Assembly: GCA_963786445.1 (NCBI GenBank)
Contig: CAWAZU010000009.1
Location: forward strand, 186,001-250,000
From: JAFKFJ01 sp963786445
Lineage (GTDB): Bacteria; Pseudomonadota; Alphaproteobacteria; Acetobacterales; Acetobacteraceae
DNA length: 64,000 bases
Direction of reading: 5' to 3'
Below, in pieces: positions 46,250-55,499 of this stretch (within the stretch, counting starts at the first letter, position 1; every line of letters starts with the position of its first letter). A model generated the notes under the pieces. The model saw nothing but the letters and a program-made list of their open reading frames with translations, did no database searches and was not told where the DNA came from. The position numbers and the translations under genes are program-made.

Positions 46250-47363
46250 ATGCCGCTGGCCGCGACCCTGTCGCTCTATATCGCGCGCGTGTTCATGTCC
46301 GCCGTGCTGTCCATGCTGGTGGCGCTGACCGGGCTGGTGGCCCTGTTCGACTTCATCGAACTGCTGCGCCGCTCGGTCACCCGGCCGGAGGCGACGTTCG
46401 GCGTGGTCGCGGAAATCGCCGCGCTGCGCCTGCCCTGGGTCGGCATGGAGATCCTGCCCTTCGCCGTGCTGCTCGGCGCGCATCATCGCGTTCTGGCGGC
46501 TCACCCGCTCCTCCGAACTCGTCGTCGCGCGCGCGGCCGGGGTGTCGGTCTGGCAGTTCCTGGCGGTGCCCACGCTCGGCGCGATCCTGCTCGGGATCAT
46601 CGCAACCGCCGCGGTCACCCCGGTCTCGGCGGTGATGCTGGGCCGCGCCGAGGCGCTGGAGGACAACTACCTCAAGAGCGGCGGCGGGCCGCTGGCGCTC
46701 AACGGCGGCCAGCTCTGGCTGCGCCAGTCCGACCGCGGACTCGACCCGCAGGGCGTCGCCATCCTGCACGCGCTGTCGGTGGCGGCCAAGGGCCGCGAGC
46801 TGGACGCCAGGGACGTGAGCATTTTCCGGCTCAACGCCGCCGACCGGCCGATCCAGCGGATCGACGCGCAGGACGCGCGGCTGGTCGCCGGCGCCTGGGT
46901 GCTCGAGGATGCGCGCACGCTCACCGCCGGCCACCTGCCGGACGCGCCGCGCACGCTCAGGCTGCCGACCGACCTGACCGTGAGCCGGGTGCAGGAGAGC
47001 TTCGCCGCACCCGACACGTTCTCGGTCTGGACGCTGCCCGGCTTCATCCGGCTGCTCGACCACTCCGGCTTCTCGTCGATCCGCCACCGGCTGCATTTCC
47101 AGAGCCTGCTGGCGCTGCCGCTGCTGTGCGGCACCATGTCGCTGCTCGGCGCGGCCTTCTCGATGCGGCCGCAGCGGCGCGGCGGGGTGGCGCGGATGAT
47201 CGGCAGCGGCGTTGCCGCCGGCTTCGCCCTGTTCGTGGTCTCCAAGCTCGCCGAGGAGTTCGGCATGTCGGGTGCCCTGCCGCCGATGCTCGCCGCCTGG
47301 GCGCCGGCCGCCTCGGGGCTGATGCTGTCGGTCGCCCTGCTGCTGCACCTGGAAGACGGTTAG
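46250..47363 (+). CDS. lptG: LPS export ABC transporter permease LptG (one +1 frameshift)
   Basis: Second permease of the Lpt transporter. The first frame gives MPLAATLSLYIARVFMSAVL to ILPFAVLLGA; after about 46481 the family sequence IIAFWRLTRSSELVVARAAG, SVWQFLAVP and the periplasmic jellyroll plus three C-terminal helices continue in the +1 frame to 47363. One extra base (C at about 46481) explains the break. Because lptG is essential, sequence error is much more likely than a broken gene. One base separates it from lptD. Confidence 0.9.
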
Positions 47364-47364
47364 G

Positions 47365-49659
47365 ATGCAAGGGCGATCCACGGCCATACGGGCGGTGGGG
47401 CTCGCGGCACTGTTCGGCGGCGTGCTGGCGTCGGCGGCGCCGGCGCAGAATTTCAGCCGCCCCCCCTCCGGCACGCTCCACCTCCCGGCCGAGCCGCCGG
47501 TGAGCCGTACCGAGCCGGTGTTCTACCAGGCCGACAGCGCCACCTACGACCGCGACACCGGCTTCGTGACGCTGGCCGGCCATGTCGAGATCTGGCAGGG
47601 CAGCCGCGTGCTGCGCGCCGACAAGGTGACCTACGACCGCAACACCGGCGTTGCCGCCGCCAGCGGCCACGTCGTGCTGCTCGATCCGACCGGGCAGGTG
47701 ATGTTCGCCGACTATGCCGAGCTGTCGCAGGGCATGAAGGACGGCGTGCTGTCCAACGTCCGCGCGCAGCTGGCCGAGAACGGCCGGCTCGCGGCCAACG
47801 GCGCGCGCCGCACCGACGCCCGCATCAACGATTTCAGCCGCGTCATCTACTCCACCTGCAACGCCTGCAAGAGCAACCCGCTGGCGCCGCTGGAATGGGA
47901 TATCCGCGCCCGCTCGGCGGTGCAGGACCTCGACGACAAGCGCATCGAATACAGCGATGCCGTGATCGACATGTACGGCGTGCCGGTGATGTACTTCCCC
48001 TATTTCACCACGCCCGACCCCTCGGCGAAGCGCGCCAGCGGCATCCTGGTGCCCTCGCTCGGCTACACGAAGTTTCTCGGCCCGTTCGTGCAGGTGCCGT
48101 ATTACTGGGTGATCGACAAGAGCACCGACGCCACCTTCGCGCCGCTGCTCGCCGACAAGGATGGCAACGGCCCCGGGCTGGACGCGCAGCTGCGCCACGC
48201 CTTCAACGACGGCAGCGTCACCGTCAACACCTCGGTCGCCTACAGCCAGAACTCGCTGCAGGGCGACGTGTTCGCGACCGGCGCGTTCGCGCTCAGCGAC
48301 GAGTGGCGCTGGGGCTTCAACCTGCAGCGCGCCACGTCCGAGCAATACATGCTCGACTACCACCTGCCCGGGCAGAGCGACGTGCTGACCAGCACGGTCT
48401 ATCTCGAGGGGTTCGGCCAGGGCTCGTATTCGCGGCTCGATGCGTTCGCCTATCAGGGGCTGGTCACCAGCATCGTCGATGCCGAGCTGCCGTTCGTGCT
48501 GCCGCGCTACACCTACAGTTTCGTGGGCGAGCCGGACGCGCTGGGCGGGCGCACCTCGGTCGAGGCCGGCGCCTTCAACGTGCTGCGCCAAGTCGGCACC
48601 GACACGCGGCGCGCCAATCTCAGCCTGGACTGGGAGCGGCCGGCGACCGGCGCGTTCGGCGATCTGTGGAAGCTGGTGCTGCACATGGACAGCGCCGCCT
48701 ACGACGCCAACAAGCTCAACGAACAGCCGAGCTGGGGCGCCGGACCGTCCGCGGCGAGCGCGCAGGCGATGCCGACGCTGGCGCTGGAGGGCCGCTGGCC
48801 GCTGATGCGCACCGGCGGCGGCACGCAGGTGATCGAGCCGATCGTGCAGCTGATCGCCGCCCCGCAGGGCAGCAGCTACGGCATCGTCCGCGGCGCCAAT
48901 GGCACGCCGCTCTATGTCAACACGCTGATCCCCAACGAGGACAGCCTGGACTTCGAGTTCACCGACGCCAACCTGTTCGCGCTGAACCGCTTTCCCGGCG
49001 TCGATCGGCTGGAAGGCGGGCCGCGCGCCAATGTCGCCCTGCACGGCACCTGGTATTTCGGCACCGGCCAGAGCGTCGATGGGCTGATCGGCCAGGGCTA
49101 CCGCGCCAGCCCCGAGCCGGCCTTTCCCACCTTCTCCGGCCTGGAGGGAACGGTGACCGACGTGGTCAGCCACCTCTCCTACACGCCGAACCAGTATCTC
49201 GACTTCACCACGCGCCAGCGTTTCGACCATCGCGACCTGGCGCTCAACTTCTTCGACGGCCTGGCCACCGCCGGGCCGTCCTGGCTCAAGTTCAACGCCG
49301 GCTACATCTACGAGAAATACAACCCCTACACGTATTACGACACCGTTCCCAGCGGCGTGCTGACCGGCTACGGCGCCACGCCGGGCAATACGCTGATCAC
49401 CACGCCGATCAACGAGGTGACGCTCGGCGTCAACGCCAAGTATGGCCATTGGAAGGTCGGCCTGGTGGCGCGCCGCGACGTGCAGACCAACCAGATGGTC
49501 GAGGCCGGCGCCAACGTCGCCTACGAGGACGAGTGCGTGATCGTCAGCGCCAATTATTTTCGGCTTTACACCTCGATCGACGGGATCGCCGGCGATACCA
49601 TCCTGCTGTTCCAGATCACCTTGAAGACCATCGGCACGTTCGGCTTCAATGGAATGTAA
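47365..49659 (+). CDS. lptD: LPS-assembly outer-membrane protein LptD
   Basis: 764 aa. Signal peptide about 1-27; N-terminal OstA/LptA-like periplasmic domain (about 50-160: YQADSATYDRDTGFVTLAGHVEIWQG repeated theme) followed by the beta-barrel (about 190-764) with aromatic-girdle strands. STCNACKSNP around residue 168 carries the paired Cys that take part in the disulfides of mature LptD; a lone Cys lies near the C-terminus (DECVIV). Inserts LPS into the outer leaflet with LptE. Cotranscribed with lptF and lptG upstream and surA downstream. Confidence 0.94.
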   Translation: MQGRSTAIRAVGLAALFGGVLASAAPAQNFSRPPSGTLHLPAEPPVSRTEPVFYQADSATYDRDTGFVTLAGHVEIWQGSRVLRADKVTYDRNTGVAAASGHVVLLDPTGQVMFADYAELSQGMKDGVLSNVRAQLAENGRLAANGARRTDARINDFSRVIYSTCNACKSNPLAPLEWDIRARSAVQDLDDKRIEYSDAVIDMYGVPVMYFPYFTTPDPSAKRASGILVPSLGYTKFLGPFVQVPYYWVIDKSTDATFAPLLADKDGNGPGLDAQLRHAFNDGSVTVNTSVAYSQNSLQGDVFATGAFALSDEWRWGFNLQRATSEQYMLDYHLPGQSDVLTSTVYLEGFGQGSYSRLDAFAYQGLVTSIVDAELPFVLPRYTYSFVGEPDALGGRTSVEAGAFNVLRQVGTDTRRANLSLDWERPATGAFGDLWKLVLHMDSAAYDANKLNEQPSWGAGPSAASAQAMPTLALEGRWPLMRTGGGTQVIEPIVQLIAAPQGSSYGIVRGANGTPLYVNTLIPNEDSLDFEFTDANLFALNRFPGVDRLEGGPRANVALHGTWYFGTGQSVDGLIGQGYRASPEPAFPTFSGLEGTVTDVVSHLSYTPNQYLDFTTRQRFDHRDLALNFFDGLATAGPSWLKFNAGYIYEKYNPYTYYDTVPSGVLTGYGATPGNTLITTPINEVTLGVNAKYGHWKVGLVARRDVQTNQMVEAGANVAYEDECVIVSANYFRLYTSIDGIAGDTILLFQITLKTIGTFGFNGM

Positions 49660-49692
49660 CCGCAATCCGCGCCCAGGGAGCGCTGACCCGTC

Positions 49693-50985
49693 ATGAACCT
49701 GCGTGTCCTGCTTTCGCTGCTCGCGCTGTGCGGCACGCTGGCGCTGGCGCGCCCGGCGCCGGCGGCGGAGCCGCCGTCCGGCGGCGACGCGGCGCGCATC
49801 GTCGCCATCGTCAACGGCGACGTGATCAGCGGCGGGGACGTGCAGAACCGCCGCCGCCTGTTCGCGCTTTCGAGCGGCCTGCCGATGTCGCCGGAGGTGC
49901 TGGACCGGCTGACGCCGCAGATCACCCGCCAGCTGATCGACGAGCGGCTGCGCCTGCAGGAAATCCAGCGCCGGCGCATCCTGGTCGCCGACGCCGAGAT
50001 CGCCAAGGCGATCGGCGAGGTGGAACGGCGCAACGCCATGCCGCCCGGCACGCTGCGCAAGCGCCTGGCGGCCGACGGCGTCGCCTACCGAACGCTGGTC
50101 GATCAGATCCGCGTGCAGATCGGCTGGACGCGCGTGCTGCGCCAGCAGCTCGGCGCGCAGGCGCAGATCACCGACGCCGACGTGGCCGAACAGGAGCGGG
50201 TGCTGAAGCAGGAGATCGGGCAGCCCGAATTCCATGTCGCCGAAATCTTCATCCCCGTCGAGGAGCCGAGCCAGGCCGAGGAGGCGCAGCGCTTCGCCGA
50301 CACCGTGATCCAGCAGCTGCGCGCCGGCGCGCCGTTCCAGGTGGTGGCGGCCGAGTTCAGCCAGAGCCAGACCGCGCTGGTCGGCGGCGACCTCGGCTGG
50401 GTGCAGCCGGCGCAGCTCGACCCGGAGGTGCTGCACGTGCTCAGCGAGATGCCGCCGGGCGCGATCAGCAACCCGATCCGCGTGCCCGGCGGCTACGATG
50501 TCGTGACGCTGTACGGCAAGCGCGAGATCGGCAACGACATCGAGACCGTGCTCGACGTGCGGCAGGCGTTCCTGCCGTTCACCGTCAACCTCGACCCGCA
50601 GCACCCGACCGACCAGCAGAAGCAGGTGCTGGCCAAGGCACAGCAGCTTTCGTCCACGGCACAGAGCTGCGACGCGGTCGAGGCGGCGGGCAAGGCGGCA
50701 GGCAGCGTTCGCCCGCCCCATCCCGGCGAGATCCGGCTCAGCGGCGTGCCGCCGACGATGCGCGCGGTGCTGGAGAAGCTGCCGGACAACAAGCCCAGCG
50801 GCCCGCTGGTATCCGAGGACGGCATCCTCATCATCATGGTCTGCAAGCGCGAGCAGAAGAACCTCGGCATCCCGACCCGCAGCGAAATCGAGGACCGGGT
50901 GCTGAACGAGCGGGTCGAGCTGGTGTCGCGCCAGCTGATGCGCGACCTGCGGCGCCGGGCCGCGATCGACCAGCGTTCCTCCTGA
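49693..50985 (+). CDS. surA: Periplasmic chaperone / peptidyl-prolyl isomerase SurA
   Basis: 430 aa with signal peptide (about 1-25). The SurA N domain (about 32-150) begins IVAIVNGDVISGGDVQNR; the first parvulin domain (about 170-275) contains EFHVAEIFIPVEE, FSQSQTALVGGDLGWV and PIRVPGGYDVVTL. A second, poorly conserved parvulin-like region follows (about 290-400). Role: delivery of outer-membrane proteins, including LptD encoded just upstream, to the Bam machinery. Strongly expected in this operon. Confidence 0.93.
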   Translation: MNLRVLLSLLALCGTLALARPAPAAEPPSGGDAARIVAIVNGDVISGGDVQNRRRLFALSSGLPMSPEVLDRLTPQITRQLIDERLRLQEIQRRRILVADAEIAKAIGEVERRNAMPPGTLRKRLAADGVAYRTLVDQIRVQIGWTRVLRQQLGAQAQITDADVAEQERVLKQEIGQPEFHVAEIFIPVEEPSQAEEAQRFADTVIQQLRAGAPFQVVAAEFSQSQTALVGGDLGWVQPAQLDPEVLHVLSEMPPGAISNPIRVPGGYDVVTLYGKREIGNDIETVLDVRQAFLPFTVNLDPQHPTDQQKQVLAKAQQLSSTAQSCDAVEAAGKAAGSVRPPHPGEIRLSGVPPTMRAVLEKLPDNKPSGPLVSEDGILIIMVCKREQKNLGIPTRSEIEDRVLNERVELVSRQLMRDLRRRAAIDQRSS

Positions 50986-51023
50986 GCGGGCCGGCGCAAG
51001 CGGCGCTGCCGCCGCTGCGCGAG

Positions 51024-51821
51024 GTGATCGCGCGGCACCGGCTGGCGGCGCGGCGCGCGCTCGGGCAGCATTTCCTGCTCGACGGCAATCTCGCCGCCCG
51101 CATCGTGCGCCAGGCCGGCGACCTGGCCGGGCGGCACGTGGTCGAGGTCGGGCCCGGGCCGGGCGGGCTGACGCGCGCGTTGCTGGCGAGCGACGCCGCC
51201 GGCGTCACCGCGGTCGAGCTCGATCCGCGCGCCGTCGCGGCGATCGAGGAACTGGCGGCAGCGGCGCCGCGGCTGCGCGTGGTGGCGGGCGATGCGCTGG
51301 CGCTCGACCTCGCTTCGCTGGTGCCGCCGCCGCGGCAGATCGTCGCCAACCTGCCCTACAACGTCGCCTCGCCGCTGCTGGTCGGCTGGCTGCGGCAGGC
51401 GGACCGGTGGGAACGGCTGACGCTGATGTTCCAGCTCGAAGTCGCCGAGCGCATCTGTGCGGCGCCGGGCAGCGGCGCCTACGGCCGGCTGGCGGTGCTC
51501 GCGCAATGGCTGGCGACGGCCGAGCTGCGCCTGCGCCTGCCGCCGGCGGCCTTCGTGCCGCCGCCGAGCGTGTGGTCCGCGGTCGTGGTGCTGACGCCGC
51601 TTCCCGGGCAGCCGGACGCGCGCCTGTTCGCGGCGATGGAACGCCTGACCGCCGCCGCATTCGGGCAGCGGCGCAAAATGCTGCGCGGGGCGCTGCGCGC
51701 GCTGGGCGGCGCGGCGCTGCCGCAAGCGGCCGGCATCGACCCGTCGCGCCGTGCCGAGACGCTGAGCGTCGCCGAGTTCGACCGCCTCGCCCGCCTGCTC
51801 GCCGCTGCGCCCGCGTCGTGA
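51024..51821 (+). CDS. rsmA: 16S rRNA dimethyladenosine transferase
   Basis: KsgA: dimethylates two adjacent adenines in helix 45 of 16S rRNA using SAM. LGQHFLLD, VEVGPGPGGLTRALL (SAM motif I) and NLPYNVASPLLVG (catalytic NLPY) identify it. No ATG is available in frame; GTG 51024 gives 265 aa and puts 14 residues before GQHF, as in E. coli. The frame stays conserved back to CTG 50982, which overlaps the surA stop (AALPPLRE precedes the GTG), so a CTG start is possible. pdxA, often found between surA and ksgA, is absent. Confidence 0.92.
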   Translation: MIARHRLAARRALGQHFLLDGNLAARIVRQAGDLAGRHVVEVGPGPGGLTRALLASDAAGVTAVELDPRAVAAIEELAAAAPRLRVVAGDALALDLASLVPPPRQIVANLPYNVASPLLVGWLRQADRWERLTLMFQLEVAERICAAPGSGAYGRLAVLAQWLATAELRLRLPPAAFVPPPSVWSAVVVLTPLPGQPDARLFAAMERLTAAAFGQRRKMLRGALRALGGAALPQAAGIDPSRRAETLSVAEFDRLARLLAAAPAS

Positions 51822-51828
51822 CGGAACG

Positions 51829-51850
51829 GCGCTGCCGCCGGCGGTGGCGC
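51829..51850. terminator. Hairpin between rsmA and the convergent gene
   Basis: GCGCTGCCGC (51829-51838) can pair with GCGGTGGCGC (51841-51850) with two G-T wobbles and is followed on the plus strand by TATTTCT. It lies 8 bases after the rsmA stop and abuts the stop of the convergent minus-strand gene. Confidence 0.4.
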
Positions 51851-52149
51851 TATTTCTGCCCCTCCAGCAGCAGCAGCGCCCGCCGCAGCCGCCACAGCCC
51901 ACCGCGGATCAGGCCGGTGTCGCACATGTGCCGGCCCTCCGCCGCCAGATCCTGCACCTCCGGCGTCGCGGACGGGTGGTCGCGCTGCTTGGCGGCGATG
52001 CGGCCGGCGAGGTCGTCGCAGTATTCCGGCGTGTCGGAGGTCACCCGCAGCGGCGCCGACGGCGCGCTCGGCGGGGATTGCGACAGCGCCGCCGAGGAGC
52101 CGAGCGCGAGCGGCAGCGTCAGCACGAGGACGGTCCGACAGGCCCACAT
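51850..52149 (-). CDS. Small exported hypothetical protein (99 aa)
   Basis: Signal peptide about 1-23 (MWACRTVLVLTLPLALGSSA). The mature part has TPEYCDDLAGRI, EVQDLAAEGRHMCDTGLIRGGLWRLRRALLLL; the two Cys and the C-terminal RLRRA helix recur in a family of unnamed alphaproteobacterial periplasmic proteins as far as I recall. The gene follows the histidine kinase gene by 7 bases in the same direction and is probably last in its operon. Function unknown. Confidence 0.72.
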   Translation of the reverse strand: MWACRTVLVLTLPLALGSSAALSQSPPSAPSAPLRVTSDTPEYCDDLAGRIAAKQRDHPSATPEVQDLAAEGRHMCDTGLIRGGLWRLRRALLLLEGQK

Positions 52150-52156
52150 GACGGCA

Positions 52157-53626
52157 CTATGCCGCAGCCGCTTCGGTCTGGCGCTGGTCCGCGGATGAAG
52201 TTGCGTTCACCCGTGCCGCCGGGCGCGTGTTCAGCGTCAGCGTGGCGCGCAGGCCGGGTCCGTTGTCCTCCAGCAGCAACGCCCCGCCGTGCAGCGTCGC
52301 CACCGCCTGCACCAGTGCCAGGCCAAGTCCGCTGCCCGGCGTGCTGCGCGCGCTCTCGCCGCGGAAGAAGCGCTGCGTCGCCCGCTCGCGATCCGCCTCC
52401 GGGATGCCCGCCCCCTGGTCGGCGACCGTGATGCGGACGCCCTGGCCCGGATCGGCGGTCGCCGCGATGCCGATCACGCCGCCCGCCGGCGAGAATTTCA
52501 GCGCGTTGTCCAGCAGGTTCGCGACCGCCTGCTGGATCATGTCGCGATCGCCATAGGCGTGCAGGCTGGCCGGGATCGCCGGCTCCAGGTGCTGCCCGCG
52601 CTCCTCCGCCACCGCCCCGTACAGGTCGGCCAGATCGAGCAGCAGCGGCGCCAGGTCCAGATCGGCGAACGCCGAGCGGCGCGCCCCCGCCTCGATCTCG
52701 GCGATGCGCAGCAGCGCCTGAAAGATCGCGCTCACGCCGTCCAGGTCGGCCTCCGCCCGCTCGATCGCGGCGCGCAGGTCGGCCTCGCCGCTGGCGTGCG
52801 CGCGCGCGTCCTCCAGCCGGGCGCGCGCGCGCGCGATCGGCGTGCGCAGATCGTGCGCGATCGCGTTGGAGACCTGCCGCACCCCGTCCATCAGCCGTGC
52901 GATGCGGTCCAGCATGTCGTTGATGGTCTCGGCCAGCCGGTCGAACTCGTCGCCGCGGCCGCTGACGCGCACGCGGCGCGTGAAATCCCCCGCACTGGTC
53001 GCCGCGGCCGTCGCCGAGACATCGGCCAGCGTCATGCGGAACAGGCTGCGCACCGCCAGCGCGCCGACGGTGCCGAGCAGCAGCGCGATCCCGGCCGCCC
53101 ACAGCAGCGCATCGGTCAGCAGCCGCGCCATCTGCGCGTGGACTTCCACGTCGCGTCCGACCAGCAGGTGGAACGCGCCCGGCAGGTCATAGCGGTGCAG
53201 CCGCGCCATGCCGCGCCGCCCGGCACGCTCGATCTGCACGTCGTGCCACATCGCGGCCTGGCGGAAGCTGGCGGGCCAGCCCGAGAGGTTGCCGACGATG
53301 CGGTGGTACATCGGATCGACCAGCAGGTAGATCGCGTCGTCATCGACATTGCCGGCCAGCCGCTGCTCGATCGTGTCCACCAGCGCGCCCAGCCCGCCTT
53401 CCTGGTAGCGTTCCGACAGGCCCTGCGTGTCGGCGTTGATCGCCGTGTCGGTCTGCCGGTCGAGCAGCCCGGCGGTGGACCACCACAGGAACATCGCCAG
53501 CGCGAGCGTCGCCAGCGCGAACACCACGGCATAGATCATGCCGAAGCGCACGCCCGCCGAGCGGAACAGCGGACGGCGCAATCGCAGCCTGCCGCGGCGC
53601 GCGGCACGATCGGGCACAGACGGCAC
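52157..53626 (-). CDS. Two-component sensor histidine kinase
   Basis: 489 aa inner-membrane kinase. Two transmembrane helices (about 28-50 and 172-192) flank a periplasmic sensor of about 120 residues; HAMP domain about 193-245; HisKA with phospho-acceptor His258 in AIAHDLRTPIARAR; HATPase_c with N-box VANLLDNALKFS, G1 VADQGAGIP and G2 GSGLGLALVQAV. Domain arrangement is EnvZ/QseC-like. Cognate of the regulator 35 bases upstream; the HtrA-like protease gene in the same unit suggests an envelope-stress role (inference). Confidence 0.93.
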   Translation of the reverse strand: MPSVPDRAARRGRLRLRRPLFRSAGVRFGMIYAVVFALATLALAMFLWWSTAGLLDRQTDTAINADTQGLSERYQEGGLGALVDTIEQRLAGNVDDDAIYLLVDPMYHRIVGNLSGWPASFRQAAMWHDVQIERAGRRGMARLHRYDLPGAFHLLVGRDVEVHAQMARLLTDALLWAAGIALLLGTVGALAVRSLFRMTLADVSATAAATSAGDFTRRVRVSGRGDEFDRLAETINDMLDRIARLMDGVRQVSNAIAHDLRTPIARARARLEDARAHASGEADLRAAIERAEADLDGVSAIFQALLRIAEIEAGARRSAFADLDLAPLLLDLADLYGAVAEERGQHLEPAIPASLHAYGDRDMIQQAVANLLDNALKFSPAGGVIGIAATADPGQGVRITVADQGAGIPEADRERATQRFFRGESARSTPGSGLGLALVQAVATLHGGALLLEDNGPGLRATLTLNTRPAARVNATSSADQRQTEAAAA

Positions 53627-53661
53627 GCCGCTCCTCCGCCTTCGTCAGAAGCCGCCGCGTA

Positions 53662-54345
53662 TCACGGCTGCTCCGGCCGCAGCATGTAGCCGGCGTTACG
53701 CACGGTGTGGATCATCGGGGTCGGGAAGGGCTTGTCAACTTTCTGGCGCAGCCGCGAGACGTGGACGTCGATCACGTTGGTCTGCGGGTCGAAATGGTAG
53801 TCCCACACGCCCTCCAGCAGCATCGTGCGGGTCACCACCTGGCCGGCGTGGCGCATCAGGAATTCCAGCAGGCGGAACTCGCGCGGCTGCAGGTCGATGC
53901 GCTGGCCGGCGCGCTTCACGCCGCGCGACAGCAGGTCCATCTCCAGGTCGCCGGTGATGAGTTTCGTGGTCGGGCCTTCGCCCTTGCCGCGCCGCGCCAG
54001 CGCCTCGACGCGCGCCAGCAGCTCGGCGAAGGCGAACGGCTTGGTCAGGTAGTCGTCGCCGCCCGCCTTCAGCCCGCGCACCCGGTCATCGACCTGCGCC
54101 ATGGCCGAGAGGAACAGCACCGGCGTGTTGTTGCTCTGTGTGCGCAGCGTCTCCAGCAGCCGCAGCCCGTCGATGCCGCCGGGCAGCATGCGGTCGAGCA
54201 CGATCGCGTCGAAGTTCTCGCTCGCCGCCATGAACAGCCCGTCGCGGCCGTTGTCGGCGTGTTCCACCACGTGCCCGGCTTCGCGCAGGCCTTTGATGAC
54301 GAAGCCGGCCACGTCCTTGTCGTCTTCCACCACGAGGATACGCAT
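53662..54345 (-). CDS. OmpR/PhoB-family response regulator
   Basis: 227 aa. Receiver domain with acidic pocket VVEDDKD, phospho-acceptor Asp51 in IVLDRMLPGG, Thr/Ser in FLSAMAQ and Lys102 in LTKPF; C-terminal winged helix (about 130-225) with LQPREFRLLEFLMRH and NVIDVHVSRLRQKV. Cognate partner of the histidine kinase downstream; follows the HtrA-like protease gene by 24 bases. Confidence 0.95.
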   Translation of the reverse strand: MRILVVEDDKDVAGFVIKGLREAGHVVEHADNGRDGLFMAASENFDAIVLDRMLPGGIDGLRLLETLRTQSNNTPVLFLSAMAQVDDRVRGLKAGGDDYLTKPFAFAELLARVEALARRGKGEGPTTKLITGDLEMDLLSRGVKRAGQRIDLQPREFRLLEFLMRHAGQVVTRTMLLEGVWDYHFDPQTNVIDVHVSRLRQKVDKPFPTPMIHTVRNAGYMLRPEQP

Positions 54346-54369
54346 TTCTGCCGCCTCACCCTTGTCCCG

Positions 54370-55431
54370 TCAGCCCTGGCCGCTCGGCCGGTGCCCGACC
54401 GTGATGCCCACTTCGATCTGCCGCCTGCCGCGGCGCAGCGTCAGCCGCACCTGCGTCCCCGGCGGCGCCTGCGCGATCTGGCGGATCAGGCCGCGCGCGT
54501 CGTCCACCGCCCGGCCGTTCACCGCCGTCACCACGTCGCCGGCATGCACGCCCGCGTGCAACGCCGGCCCGTCGCGGTCAACCGAGGCGATCAGCGCCCC
54601 CAGCTGCCCGCGGTGCGCGTCGTCGTCCGGCGTGTCCTCGACCGAGACGCCGAGCCAGCCGCGCGCGACGCGGCCGTGCGCGCGCAGCTCGGCGACGATG
54701 CCGCGCGCGATGTCGGAGGGAATGGCGAAGCCGATGCCGACCGAGGCGCCGGTCGGCGAGGCGATGGCGGTATCGACGCCGATCACCTCGCCCTGCTCGT
54801 TGAACACCGGGCCGCCGGAATTGCCGGGATTGATCGGCGCGTCGAGCTGGATGAAGTCGTCGAACGGACCCTCGCCGATGTCGCGCCCGCGCGCCGAGAC
54901 GATGCCCGCCGAGACCGAGCCGCCGAGCCCGAACGGATTGCCCGCCGCGATCACCCAGTCGCCGATTTCGACGCGGTCGCTGTCGCCCCACGGCACGGCG
55001 GTCAGCGTCGCGTTCGCCTGCACGCGGATCAGTGCGATGTCGGTCAGCTCGTCGGTGCCGACCACGCGCGCCGGCAGCTCGGTGCCGTTCGCCAGACCGA
55101 CGGTGATCTGGTCGGCGTTGCCGACCACGTGATAGTTGGTGACGATGTAGCCCGCCGGATCGATGATGAAGCCCGACCCGGCTCCCTGCATCTTCTCCTT
55201 CGGCGCGTGGAGGCGGTCACGGAACTGCCGGCGCAGTTCCGGCGGCAGGAACGCGAGCGGGTCCTCCTGCGGAGCCATGTTCTCGGTGATGCGGATGTTC
55301 ACCACCGCTGGCAGCACCCGCCGGATCATCGGCGCGAAACTGTCGGGACCGGCGGCGGCGGCGGGGCCGGCGGCGGCCAAAAGCGCCGCCAGCAGGACCG
55401 CTTGGGCCACGTGGCGTCGATCGGGCGGCAT
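54370..55431 (-). CDS. HtrA/DegS-like trypsin-fold serine protease with one PDZ domain
   Basis: 353 aa with signal peptide about 1-27. Catalytic triad visible: His101 (TNYHVVG), Asp131 (LTDIALI) and Ser205 (GNSGGPVF). A single PDZ domain follows (about 255-345, GWLGVSVEDTPDD... VVTAVNGRAVDD), as in DegS, whereas DegP/DegQ carry two. ATG 55431 is chosen for GAGGAG 7 bases upstream; an in-frame ATG at 55455 lacks one. Periplasmic quality control is the likely role. It leads a unit with the two-component genes. Confidence 0.9.
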   Translation of the reverse strand: MPPDRRHVAQAVLLAALLAAAGPAAAAGPDSFAPMIRRVLPAVVNIRITENMAPQEDPLAFLPPELRRQFRDRLHAPKEKMQGAGSGFIIDPAGYIVTNYHVVGNADQITVGLANGTELPARVVGTDELTDIALIRVQANATLTAVPWGDSDRVEIGDWVIAAGNPFGLGGSVSAGIVSARGRDIGEGPFDDFIQLDAPINPGNSGGPVFNEQGEVIGVDTAIASPTGASVGIGFAIPSDIARGIVAELRAHGRVARGWLGVSVEDTPDDDAHRGQLGALIASVDRDGPALHAGVHAGDVVTAVNGRAVDDARGLIRQIAQAPPGTQVRLTLRRGRRQIEVGITVGHRPSGQG

Positions 55432-55499
55432 GTCGGGGCTCCTCGTCTCGCTCATCCATTGTAGAAATGGCGGCAGCGGAAGCGCGGAACAAGATTGCG

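Noticed and set aside
47044..50721. A 1225-codon open frame on the minus strand opposite lptD and surA
   Set aside because: Very high GC content keeps antisense frames open. The sequence is Arg/His/Ala-rich low-complexity with no family motif, while the plus strand carries clear lptD and surA.
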